From positions 1 through 5,003 of the forward strand of contig DBOA01000215.1 in the NCBI GenBank assembly GCA_002299195.1: a stretch of 5,003 nucleotides of DNA, in the 5' to 3' direction. This document shows positions 1-4,980 of this stretch, piece after piece (the first letter of the stretch is position 1; each line of letters begins with the position of its first letter). The stretch comes from Sphingomonadales bacterium UBA658 (GTDB lineage: Bacteria; Pseudomonadota; Alphaproteobacteria; Sphingomonadales; Sphingomonadaceae). The notes beneath the pieces are model-generated. The model did no database searches. It was given only the letters and a program-made list of their open reading frames with translations, and had not been told where the DNA came from. The translations under genes were made by a program, and so were the position numbers.

Positions 1-693
1 GAAACCTTTGGCGCACCAGCGCCACGCGTAAAGGGCCGCGTCCGTGCGATGAAGGGCACCTTTTCGGGCGGTACAGCGGCCAGCATGAAGGCGACGATGG
101 CTGCGGCTTCAAAAGATCCTGCAGTCATCGGATATCTGACAAACCCGTTCAGCCTAGCCGGCGGATTTGAAGGTCCGGCGCAGCCAGCAGGCAACAAGCC
201 AGAATATGACGAAAGCATCGGCAGTTGGGCCACAAGCTTCGTCATGGCGCCGATCAACACCAAAAATGTACACCGCACCAACGCCTTGCTTGGCCAAGCC
301 TTTGGCGCGGATTTTGTCTATGACGAAATGATGCTGACCGGTCCAGGCGAACAGGGCGAGGCGATGGCCAAGCATGTCGCGTCGACGCCGATGATGGGTG
401 GCGACAATGATCCCAAGCCCGGCGAAGGCCCCACCAAAGAAGAGCGCGACACCGGTTTTTATGATGTGCTGTTCATCGCCGAATATCCCGATGGCCGGAC
501 CGCGAAGCTTAGCGTGAAGGGCGACCGCGACCCGGGCTATGGTTCGACCAGCAAGATGATCAGCGAAACGGCCATTGCCTTGAGCGAAAATCAGGGTGCA
601 GGCGGTGTCACCACGCCGGGCGCGGCGCTGGGTGAAACGCTGGTTGACCGGTTGCAGAAATATGCCGGACTAAGCTTTGCCGTTGAGTGCTAA
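1..693 (+). CDS. Saccharopine dehydrogenase-family oxidoreductase (trans-acting enoyl reductase-like), C-terminal part
   Basis: The reading frame is open from the first base to the TAA at 691-693, so this is the last 230 residues of a gene that starts before the window. Family members are roughly 390-420 residues long, so the N-terminal Rossmann NAD(P)-binding domain is outside. Visible family marks are a KGTFSGGTAASM stretch at about visible residues 18-29 and a closing segment TPGAALGETLVDRLQK, which resembles the usual end of these proteins. The family includes actinobacterial trans-acting enoyl reductases and many uncharacterised proteobacterial members, so the substrate here is unknown; a lipid or ketone/enoyl substrate is only a guess. 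It is probably cytoplasmic: no signal or clear membrane segment is visible in this part. The M28 peptidase gene follows after 42 bases on the same strand with no visible terminator between them, so co-transcription is possible. The ATG at 49 is internal, since homology-like sequence runs straight through it. Confidence 0.75.
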   Translation, partial: ETFGAPAPRVKGRVRAMKGTFSGGTAASMKATMAAASKDPAVIGYLTNPFSLAGGFEGPAQPAGNKPEYDESIGSWATSFVMAPINTKNVHRTNALLGQAFGADFVYDEMMLTGPGEQGEAMAKHVASTPMMGGDNDPKPGEGPTKEERDTGFYDVLFIAEYPDGRTAKLSVKGDRDPGYGSTSKMISETAIALSENQGAGGVTTPGAALGETLVDRLQKYAGLSFAVEC

Positions 694-725
694 ACACGCT
701 TATCATGCGCCGGACGGGATAGGAC

Positions 726-730
726 AGGAA
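726..730 (+). promoter_or_regulatory. Ribosome binding site of the M28 peptidase gene
   Basis: AGGAA lies five bases before the ATG at 736. It supports that start, which also gives a complete signal peptide. Confidence 0.6.
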
Positions 731-735
731 CGATA

Positions 736-2049
736 ATGAAAAAACTACCTTTATTGGCCGGTTTGCTTACGCTGAGCATCGCTGCACCAGCCGCCGCGCA
801 TGATGGTCCAAGCCCGGAACGCCTAAAGGCTGACGTTGAAAAACTGGTGAGCTTCGGCACGCGGCATACATTGTCATCGGCTACCGATCCAAAGCGCGGC
901 ATTGGCGCGGCACGGCGCTGGGCACAAAGCGAGTTTGAGAAGATTTCCAAGGCCTGCAAAGGCTGCCTGACGACCGAATTGCTTGAGCGGAATATGTCCG
1001 GCCCACGCATTCCCAATGGCGTGAACATCGTTGATGTCCTTGCGATCAAGCCCGGTAAAATGGGCTGGAACCATGTCATCATTATCGCTGGCCATATCGA
1101 TAGCCGCGTGTCCGACGTGATGGACTTCACCAAAGACGCACCCGGCGCGAACGACGATGGATCGGGTAGCGCGCTCGTTATCGAAGCCGCGCGATTGATG
1201 TCGAAAGAACCCCAGGGCGACGCGACCATAGTCTTTGCGCTTCTGTCGGGCGAAGAACAGGGCCTGATGGGTGGTCGGTTGCTTGCGGAAACCGCCAAAG
1301 AACGCGGCTGGAAAGTTAGCGCGATGTTGAACAATGACATTGTCGGCGGCACGCTTGGCACCGACGGGCGTATCGTCAAAAATGTCGTGCGGGTCTTCAG
1401 CGAAGGCATCCGTGCATCCGAAGATTTGTCCGGCCAAATGGCGCGCCGCAACAGCGGCGGCGAAGACGACGGCCCAAGCCGTTCGTTGATGCGCTATGCC
1501 GACAATATCGGAGCGAAGGTATATCCCGATGTGACGTTGGACGTATTCGGGGTCCGCCGCCCCGACCGCTTTGCGCGCGGCGGCGATCACCTGCCCTCGC
1601 TGGATCTCGGTTTCCCCGCAATCCGCTTCACCGTTGGGGTCGAAAGTTATCACCACCAGCATCAGGATGTGCGCACCGAAAACGGCATTGAATATGGTGA
1701 CACCGTCGACAACATGGATTTCGACTATCTGGCCAAGGTCACGATGTTGAACGTCTTTACCGCAAATGCGCTTTCGGTCGCGCCCCCTGCTCCCGCTTCG
1801 GCGACTTTAGGTGGCGCAGTAACCTCTAACACGACCGTCAAATGGGACGCAGCGCCGGGCGCGCAGCGCTACCGCATTTACCAACGCCGTGCAGACGCGC
1901 AGGATTGGGTTTTCGTCCGCGACGTACAAGGCACCGAAACTGTGCTTGAAGGCTTGATTGTGGACGATCATTTCGTCGGCGTCAGCTCGGTCAGCGCGTC
2001 CGGCGGCGAGAGCATCATCACCTTTGCCGGGTTGCCACCCCGCCGATAA
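736..2049 (+). CDS. Exported M28-family zinc aminopeptidase with Fn3-like C-terminal domain
   Basis: This is a 437-residue protein predicted to release N-terminal amino acids from peptides outside the cytoplasm, using two zinc ions. Residues 1-21 form a typical Sec signal peptide (KK start, hydrophobic core, APAAA before HDG) with likely cleavage after A21; there is no lipobox cysteine. The M28 metal and catalytic residues are in order: H120 in AGHIDS, D140 in GANDDGSGSA, the catalytic glutamate and zinc ligand E173-E174 in SGEEQGLMGG, D201 in NNDIVG, and the last histidine in the YHHQHQ cluster at 305-310 (H307 or H309). GGDHLPSLDLGFPAIRF at 282-298 matches the usual family segment before the last ligand. 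Residues from about 349 to 435 look like a fibronectin type III-like beta-sandwich (TVKWDAAPGAQRYRIYQR), possibly for substrate or surface binding. C74 and C77 (CKGC) could form a disulfide. Substrate specificity cannot be read from the sequence. A strong hairpin terminator follows the stop. Confidence 0.92.
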   Translation: MKKLPLLAGLLTLSIAAPAAAHDGPSPERLKADVEKLVSFGTRHTLSSATDPKRGIGAARRWAQSEFEKISKACKGCLTTELLERNMSGPRIPNGVNIVDVLAIKPGKMGWNHVIIIAGHIDSRVSDVMDFTKDAPGANDDGSGSALVIEAARLMSKEPQGDATIVFALLSGEEQGLMGGRLLAETAKERGWKVSAMLNNDIVGGTLGTDGRIVKNVVRVFSEGIRASEDLSGQMARRNSGGEDDGPSRSLMRYADNIGAKVYPDVTLDVFGVRRPDRFARGGDHLPSLDLGFPAIRFTVGVESYHHQHQDVRTENGIEYGDTVDNMDFDYLAKVTMLNVFTANALSVAPPAPASATLGGAVTSNTTVKWDAAPGAQRYRIYQRRADAQDWVFVRDVQGTETVLEGLIVDDHFVGVSSVSASGGESIITFAGLPPRR

Positions 2050-2064
2050 GCCCATCTGCAAAAC

Positions 2065-2097
2065 AAAAGGGCGCGACCTTTACGATCACGCCCTTTT
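2065..2097. terminator. Bidirectional intrinsic terminator between convergent genes
   Basis: AAAAGGGCG (2065-2073) pairs perfectly with CGCCCTTTT (2089-2097) around a 15-base loop in which GA/TC can add two more pairs. Read on the plus strand, the stem ends in TTTTATT; read on the minus strand it ends in TTTTGTTTT. It can therefore stop the M28 peptidase transcript from the left and the ctrA transcript from the right. It starts 15 bases after the peptidase stop and ends 27 bases from the ctrA stop. Confidence 0.85.
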
Positions 2098-2124
2098 ATT
2101 GCGTTGGTGCAATATGCTTTAGGG

Positions 2125-2826
2125 TCAGGCGACGAGCGGCTCTTCCATGTCGTCGAGGTCGCGCAGCACATAGCCACGGCCCCAAACGGTTTCGATGTAA
2201 TTTTCACCGCCACATGCTAGCGCGAGTTTCTTGCGCAGCTTGAAGATAAAAACGTCGATAATTTTGAGTTCGGGCTCGTCCATGCCGCCATAAAGGTGAT
2301 TTAGGAACATTTCCTTGGTCAGCGCGGTGCCCTTGCGCAACGAAAGCAGCTCAAGCATCGCATATTCTTTGCCGGTCAGGTGCACACGGCTGCCGTCGAC
2401 TTCAACGATCTTGGCATCAAGGTTCACCCCAAGCTTGCCTGTACGGATAACCGACTGCGAATGGCCCTTTGAACGGCGGACAACGGCGTGAATACGGGCA
2501 ACAAGTTCATCGCGATGGAATGGCTTGGTCACATAATCATCAGCACCAAAGCCGAACGAGCGAACCTTTGAATCCATTTCGCTAATGCCCGAAAGGATGA
2601 GCACGGGGGTCTGCACCTTGGCCACACGCAGCTTTTTCAGAACATCATAACCGTGCATATCGGGCAGGTTCAGGTCGAGCAATATGATGTCATAATCATA
2701 CAACTTACCCAGATCGAGGCCCTCTTCACCCAAATCGGTGGTGTAGACATTGAACCCTTCGGTCGCGAGCATCATCTCGATGGCCTTGGCCGTAGTTGGT
2801 TCGTCTTCAATCAAAAGCACACGCAT
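2125..2826 (-). CDS. ctrA: Cell-cycle response regulator CtrA (OmpR/PhoB type)
   Basis: This 233-residue protein is close in length and sequence to Caulobacter CtrA (231), an essential DNA-binding regulator of replication initiation, division, motility and methylation genes. The receiver domain spans about residues 1-115, with acidic residues E7-D8-E9 in LLIEDEP, phosphoacceptor D51 in LLDLNLPDM, S79 in ILSG and K101 in TKPF. A winged-helix domain spans about 125-225 with the hallmark stretches HLTGKEYAMLELLSLRKGT, FLNHLYGGMDEPELKIIDVF and IETVWGRGYVLRD. The start at 2826 (MRVLLIEDEP) is chosen because it matches the family N-terminus and has AGAGGGG eight bases upstream; a longer frame from 2907 would overlap the promoter. 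Phosphorylation normally comes through the CckA-ChpT relay, which is not in this window. A CtrA box upstream suggests autoregulation. The C-terminus ends PLVA instead of the Caulobacter NAA, still a plausible ClpXP-type tail. It converges on the M28 peptidase gene and is divergent from the pirin gene. Confidence 0.98.
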   Translation of the reverse strand: MRVLLIEDEPTTAKAIEMMLATEGFNVYTTDLGEEGLDLGKLYDYDIILLDLNLPDMHGYDVLKKLRVAKVQTPVLILSGISEMDSKVRSFGFGADDYVTKPFHRDELVARIHAVVRRSKGHSQSVIRTGKLGVNLDAKIVEVDGSRVHLTGKEYAMLELLSLRKGTALTKEMFLNHLYGGMDEPELKIIDVFIFKLRKKLALACGGENYIETVWGRGYVLRDLDDMEEPLVA

Positions 2827-2834
2827 TGGGCAAA

Positions 2835-2841
2835 CCCCTCT
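2835..2841 (-). promoter_or_regulatory. Ribosome binding site deciding the ctrA start
   Basis: On the minus strand AGAGGGG sits eight bases before the ATG at 2826. It supports the short 233-residue start over the in-frame ATG at 2907, which lies inside the predicted -10 region. Confidence 0.65.
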
Positions 2842-2863
2842 TTGAAACCCTTGCACCCTCAAA

Positions 2864-2888
2864 GCAGCACCCGCGACCCGGGTGATGC
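2864..2888 (-). other. GC-rich hairpin in the ctrA 5' leader
   Basis: GCAGCACCCG (2864-2873) pairs with CGGGTGATGC (2879-2888) in nine of ten positions around a five-base loop. If transcription starts near 2897, as the predicted promoter implies, this hairpin stands close to the 5' end of the ctrA mRNA and leaves the ribosome binding site free. There is no U-tract after it, so it does not look like a terminator. A role in mRNA stability or translation is inference. Confidence 0.5.
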
Positions 2889-2903
2889 GACGGACTTTAT
2901 TAA

Positions 2904-2932
2904 CCATAAGAAAAATGAACTAAAAAGGTTAA
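2904..2932 (-). promoter_or_regulatory. Predicted ctrA promoter, CtrA-activated type
   Basis: On the minus strand a -35-like TTAACC (2932-2927) is followed by a 17-base spacer and TTATGG (2909-2904); TATGGT, shifted by one base, is an alternative -10. The -35 is a poor sigma-70 match but coincides with the downstream half of a perfect CtrA box, the arrangement known for CtrA-activated promoters in Caulobacter, including ctrA P2. Transcription would begin near 2897, giving a leader of about 70 bases. Confidence 0.55.
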
Positions 2933-2980
2933 TTTGGCGTTAATGCTGGGGTTTCGGGCGATCCTCCGAATTTTAGTTCA
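2916..2980. repeat. Perfect 10-bp inverted repeat flanking the CtrA box
   Basis: TGAACTAAAA at 2916-2925 is the exact reverse complement of TTTTAGTTCA at 2971-2980, with 45 bases between them that contain the CtrA box. The left arm lies in the spacer between the predicted -35 and -10 of ctrA. It may be an operator for a dimeric regulator binding both sides or looping the DNA; in an AT-rich stretch, chance cannot be excluded. Confidence 0.45.
2928..2943 (-). promoter_or_regulatory. CtrA binding box upstream of ctrA
   Basis: The minus strand reads TTAAC-GCCAAA-TTAAC, a perfect match to the known CtrA full site (TTAA-N7-TTAA, both halves ending in C). It overlaps the predicted -35 of ctrA, so phosphorylated CtrA would be expected to act on its own gene. 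Isolated TTAAC half sites also occur on the plus strand at 2900-2904 and 3100-3104. Confidence 0.75.
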
Positions 2981-3015
2981 CAAATAATGACGTTTTCTGC
3001 GGGTTTGAGAGCCCT

Positions 3016-3043
3016 GTGACCCAGCAAAAATAATTTGTAAAAT
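3016..3043 (+). promoter_or_regulatory. Possible sigma-70 promoter for the pirin-arfB-msrC genes
   Basis: GTGACC (3016-3021, four of six to TTGACA) and TAAAAT (3038-3043, five of six to TATAAT) are 16 bases apart on the plus strand. It would give a leader of about 170 bases before the pirin gene. The match is moderate and the region is AT-rich, so this is tentative. Confidence 0.3.
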
Positions 3044-3183
3044 TTTGCCCAAATTGCCCTCCGGATGTCCAAATGTGCAAAATCATGGACAACAGGAGGT
3101 TAACTTTGCGGTGACTTTGTACAGCATATGCGGATTAAGGGACACTTGAACGCGCCCGCATCGACATTACCTTTGGCATATTC

Positions 3184-3204
3184 CGGCGGTTCATTTCCCC
3201 GCCG
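3184..3204 (+). repeat. GC-rich inverted repeat just before the pirin gene
   Basis: CGGCGG (3184-3189) and CCGCCG (3199-3204) form a perfect 6-bp stem with a nine-base loop. It directly touches the upstream ATG at 3205 and ends 15 bases before the preferred ATG at 3220, so folding in the mRNA could influence start choice or translation. There is no U-tract, so it is not a typical terminator. Confidence 0.45.
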
Positions 3205-3219
3205 ATGCGGGTATTTTGC

Positions 3220-3945
3220 ATGACGGACACAAGCATATCCAACGGCCTACATATCGAGGCACGCCCTTTTGCATCGCTGGGCAAGCGCGATCATGGCTGG
3301 CTGAAGCCCAATTTTCACTTTAGCTTTTCGGATTATTACGACCCTTCAAGGATGAGCTGGGGTGCCATTCGCGTTTGGAACGATGATGAGATCGCCGCGC
3401 AATCCGGCTTTGCGCCGCATGCGCACGACAATATGGAAATCATCACCTATGTCCGCGAAGGCGCGATCACGCATAAGGACAGCATGGGCAATGTTGGCCG
3501 GACTGAGGCTGGCGACGTCCAGGTCATGTCCGCGGGCACGGGCGTCACGCATAGCGAATATAATCTGGAGGACGGCCTGTGCCGTCTGTTCCAGATTTGG
3601 GTCCTGCCCCGCGACCGCAATGTCCCGCCTGCGTGGGACCAGAGGCAATTTCCCAAAGGGGATCGTTCGGGCGCATTCAATGTGCTGGCCAGCGGCTATG
3701 GCGAAGACGGCGCGCTTACCATTAACGCCGACGCCCGCGTGCTTGGCGCAACCGTCAGTGCGGGGGCGTCGGCGGAATATGAATTGGCCGAAGGCAACCA
3801 TGCCTATCTGGTTCCGGCAACGGGCCGCGTCCGTATTGCCGGTGTTGAATATGGTGCACGCGACGGTATCGCGATCAAAGGCGCTGGTGTGTTGCACATT
3901 GAAGCCATTGAGGATGCTGAACTGGTGATGGTCGACAGCGCATAG
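3220..3945 (+). CDS. Pirin family protein, YhhW type (possible quercetin 2,3-dioxygenase)
   Basis: This 241-residue bicupin resembles E. coli YhhW (231 residues) along its length. The N-terminal cupin holds the four metal ligands in family spacing: H67 and H69 in FAPHAHDNMEI, H111 and E113 in GTGVTHSEYN. Other typical stretches are HGWLKPNFHFSFSDYYDP, IRVWNDDEI, REGAITHKDSMGN and GDVQVMSAGTG. The second, C-terminal cupin (about 150-240) has no such ligand set, as in relatives. YhhW and human pirin can cleave quercetin in vitro, but the natural role of bacterial pirins is mostly unknown, often tied to redox or stress. It is cytoplasmic with no signal peptide. The start at 3220 (MTDTSISNG) is preferred, with a weak GCGGG at 3207-3211; an ATG at 3205 would add MRVFC but has no ribosome binding site and touches an inverted repeat. 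arfB follows after 22 bases, suggesting an operon. Confidence 0.92.
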   Translation: MTDTSISNGLHIEARPFASLGKRDHGWLKPNFHFSFSDYYDPSRMSWGAIRVWNDDEIAAQSGFAPHAHDNMEIITYVREGAITHKDSMGNVGRTEAGDVQVMSAGTGVTHSEYNLEDGLCRLFQIWVLPRDRNVPPAWDQRQFPKGDRSGAFNVLASGYGEDGALTINADARVLGATVSAGASAEYELAEGNHAYLVPATGRVRIAGVEYGARDGIAIKGAGVLHIEAIEDAELVMVDSA

Positions 3946-3967
3946 TCTGACGCGCTATGGGCAGGCC

Positions 3968-4369
3968 ATGGCGTTTGACCTTCCCGAAGACTTGCTTGAA
4001 GAAACCTTCCTGGCCTCCACCGGGCCGGGTGGGCAGAATGTCAACAAAGTCGCAACCGCGTGCCAGTTGCGCGTTGATGTCTTTGCGCTGGGTTTGCAGC
4101 CTTATGCTTTCCGGCAGTTGAAGATATTGGCGGGCAGCAAGATGACGATAAACGGTGAATTGATCGTCACCGCCCGCAGCCACAGAACACGCGAAGCCAA
4201 CCGCGCCGATGCCCGCGCCCGCGTGATCGAACTCATCGACCGCGCGCACATTCGGCAGGCACGCCGCGTCGCGACAAAGCCCAGCAAGGCCGCAAAGGCA
4301 CGGCGCGTGGATGCCAAAAAGGGCCGGTCAACGGTCAAGAAAAACCGTGGCAAGGTCAGCTTCGACTGA
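3968..4369 (+). CDS. arfB: Alternative ribosome-rescue factor ArfB (YaeJ-type peptidyl-tRNA hydrolase)
   Basis: This 133-residue protein (E. coli ArfB 140) frees ribosomes stalled at mRNA ends by hydrolysing the peptidyl-tRNA in the P site, independently of tmRNA. The catalytic GGQ is at residues 21-23 within ASTGPGGQNVNKVATA, the class I release-factor signature. The globular domain runs to about residue 90 (LKILAGSKMTINGELIVTARSHRTREANRADA). A lysine/arginine-rich tail follows from about 94 to 130 (ARRVATKPSKAAKARRVDAK, then KKNRGKVSFD), which in ArfB enters the empty mRNA channel; this tail separates it from the full-length release factors RF1 and RF2, which also have a codon-reading domain. 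The N-terminus before GGQ is a few residues shorter than in E. coli, but no in-frame ATG, GTG or TTG lies in the 22-base gap to the pirin gene. The ribosome binding site is weak (GGCAGG, 3960-3965), so translation may be coupled to the gene before. Confidence 0.95.
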   Translation: MAFDLPEDLLEETFLASTGPGGQNVNKVATACQLRVDVFALGLQPYAFRQLKILAGSKMTINGELIVTARSHRTREANRADARARVIELIDRAHIRQARRVATKPSKAAKARRVDAKKGRSTVKKNRGKVSFD

Positions 4370-4370
4370 T

Positions 4371-4374
4371 AGGA
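4371..4374 (+). promoter_or_regulatory. Ribosome binding site of msrC
   Basis: AGGA begins two bases after the arfB stop and lies seven bases before the ATG at 4382. It fixes the msrC start and shows that the two genes are closely coupled. Confidence 0.6.
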
Positions 4375-4381
4375 TGGATAT

Positions 4382-4864
4382 ATGTACGAATTTGCAATTG
4401 ATACGAACGCCGCGAAATCGGACATGTACCGCGAACTGGTTAAGTCCGCCGATGCATTGACCAGTGGAGAGAGTGACGGCGTTGCCAACATGTCGAACAT
4501 CGCCGCTCTACTTTGGGAGTTCCTGCCCGATGTGAATTGGACAGGCTTTTACCGCGTCGTGGACGGGGAGCTCGTTCTTGGCCCGTTTCAGGGCAAGGCA
4601 GCCTGTATCCGCATTCCCTTTGGCCGCGGCGTATGCGGCGCTGCGGCGCAAACGGGCGAGACGCAATTGGTCGAAGATGTGCACGCCTTTCCCGGGCATA
4701 TCGCATGCGACGCCAACAGCGCGTCCGAACTTGTTGTGCCCGTGATGCGCAATGGCCAAGTGATCGCGGTGGTTGACCTCGACAGCCCCTCGCGCGGTCG
4801 GTTCGACCATGATGATGCGCTGGGGATCCAATCGCTCGTCGCTGTTATCGCAGACCGCATTTGA
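4382..4864 (+). CDS. msrC: Free methionine-(R)-sulfoxide reductase (GAF-domain fRMsr)
   Basis: This 160-residue single GAF-domain protein reduces free L-methionine-(R)-sulfoxide to methionine in the cytoplasm, with thioredoxin as usual electron donor; E. coli YebR/MsrC is the model. Three cysteines, C75, C85 and C109, have the same spacing (10 and 24) as the E. coli catalytic and resolving set C84, C94, C118. With the same offset, substrate-binding E125, D141 and D143 of E. coli become E116, D132 and D134 here, all present. Signature stretches are NWTGFYR (52-58), GPFQGKAACIRIPFGRGVCG (67-86), EDVHAFPGHIACD (98-110) and VVDLDSP (130-136). The full cysteine set argues for the enzyme and against a generic signalling GAF protein. 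It follows arfB by 12 bases, probably last in an operon with pirin and arfB, which suggests a shared stress or damage-repair setting. Confidence 0.95.
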   Translation: MYEFAIDTNAAKSDMYRELVKSADALTSGESDGVANMSNIAALLWEFLPDVNWTGFYRVVDGELVLGPFQGKAACIRIPFGRGVCGAAAQTGETQLVEDVHAFPGHIACDANSASELVVPVMRNGQVIAVVDLDSPSRGRFDHDDALGIQSLVAVIADRI

Positions 4865-4903
4865 GGGCGGTGCCGCATTAAACGTCATCGATGGGAACAG
4901 AGT

Positions 4904-4916
4904 CGCCAGAATGGCG
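4904..4916 (+). other. Small hairpin after msrC, possible weak terminator
   Basis: CGCCA (4904-4908) and TGGCG (4912-4916) form a perfect 5-bp stem with a GAA loop, 40 bases after the msrC stop. There is no following U-tract, so a terminator role is doubtful. The rest of 4865-4980 shows no other clear signal. Confidence 0.25.
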
Positions 4917-4980
4917 CGCGCTTCAAACCTCAATGGATAACGACATAGACGCGATCTGAAGGATATTTTACGAGACCGCC

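Larger units (their letters stand above)
2827..3219. other. Divergent intergenic region between ctrA and the pirin gene
   Basis: This 393-base stretch holds no convincing protein gene. The ctrA-proximal third contains the ctrA leader, promoter and CtrA box. The middle (about 2985-3110) is AT-rich and contains a possible plus-strand promoter, direct repeats AAATTTTGCCC/AAATTGCCC at 3040-3059, and a small inverted repeat TGTCCA/TGGACA (3066-3071/3086-3091). A strong Shine-Dalgarno-like AGGAGGT stands at 3094-3100 without a matching long gene. The end next to the pirin gene has an inverted repeat CGGCGG/CCGCCG at 3184-3204. No GANTC methylation site occurs in the whole stretch. Confidence 0.7.

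Noticed and set aside
49..693. The ATG at 49 as the start of a complete 214-residue gene
   Set aside because: The frame is open back to base 1, there is no ribosome binding site before 49, and the protein would lack the NAD(P)-binding domain of its family.
690..1662. Long minus-strand frames opposite the M28 peptidase gene (690-1451 and 874-1662)
   Set aside because: The plus-strand frame has all M28 motifs and a signal peptide; the antisense translations show no recognisable family and are expected in GC-rich codon usage.
2827..2907. Longer ctrA reading frame starting at 2907, adding 27 residues
   Set aside because: The added residues have no match to the CtrA N-terminus, the frame start lies in the predicted -10, and the short start has a good ribosome binding site.
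2653..2943. Plus-strand 96-codon frame overlapping the start of ctrA and its promoter
   Set aside because: It is antisense to the conserved CtrA receiver domain and runs through the promoter; no family resemblance or ribosome binding site.
2985..3110. Small RNA gene or riboswitch in the AT-rich intergenic stretch
   Set aside because: Only short inverted repeats are visible, with no terminator-like end and no known riboswitch core.
3346..3928. Frames overlapping the pirin gene on both strands (3346-3897 minus, 3362-3928 plus)
   Set aside because: They are shadows of the well-supported pirin frame, with arginine- and alanine-rich low-information translations.
4934..4959. Eight-codon frame (ATG at 4934) after msrC
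   Set aside because: Very short, no ribosome binding site, and nothing to distinguish it from chance.
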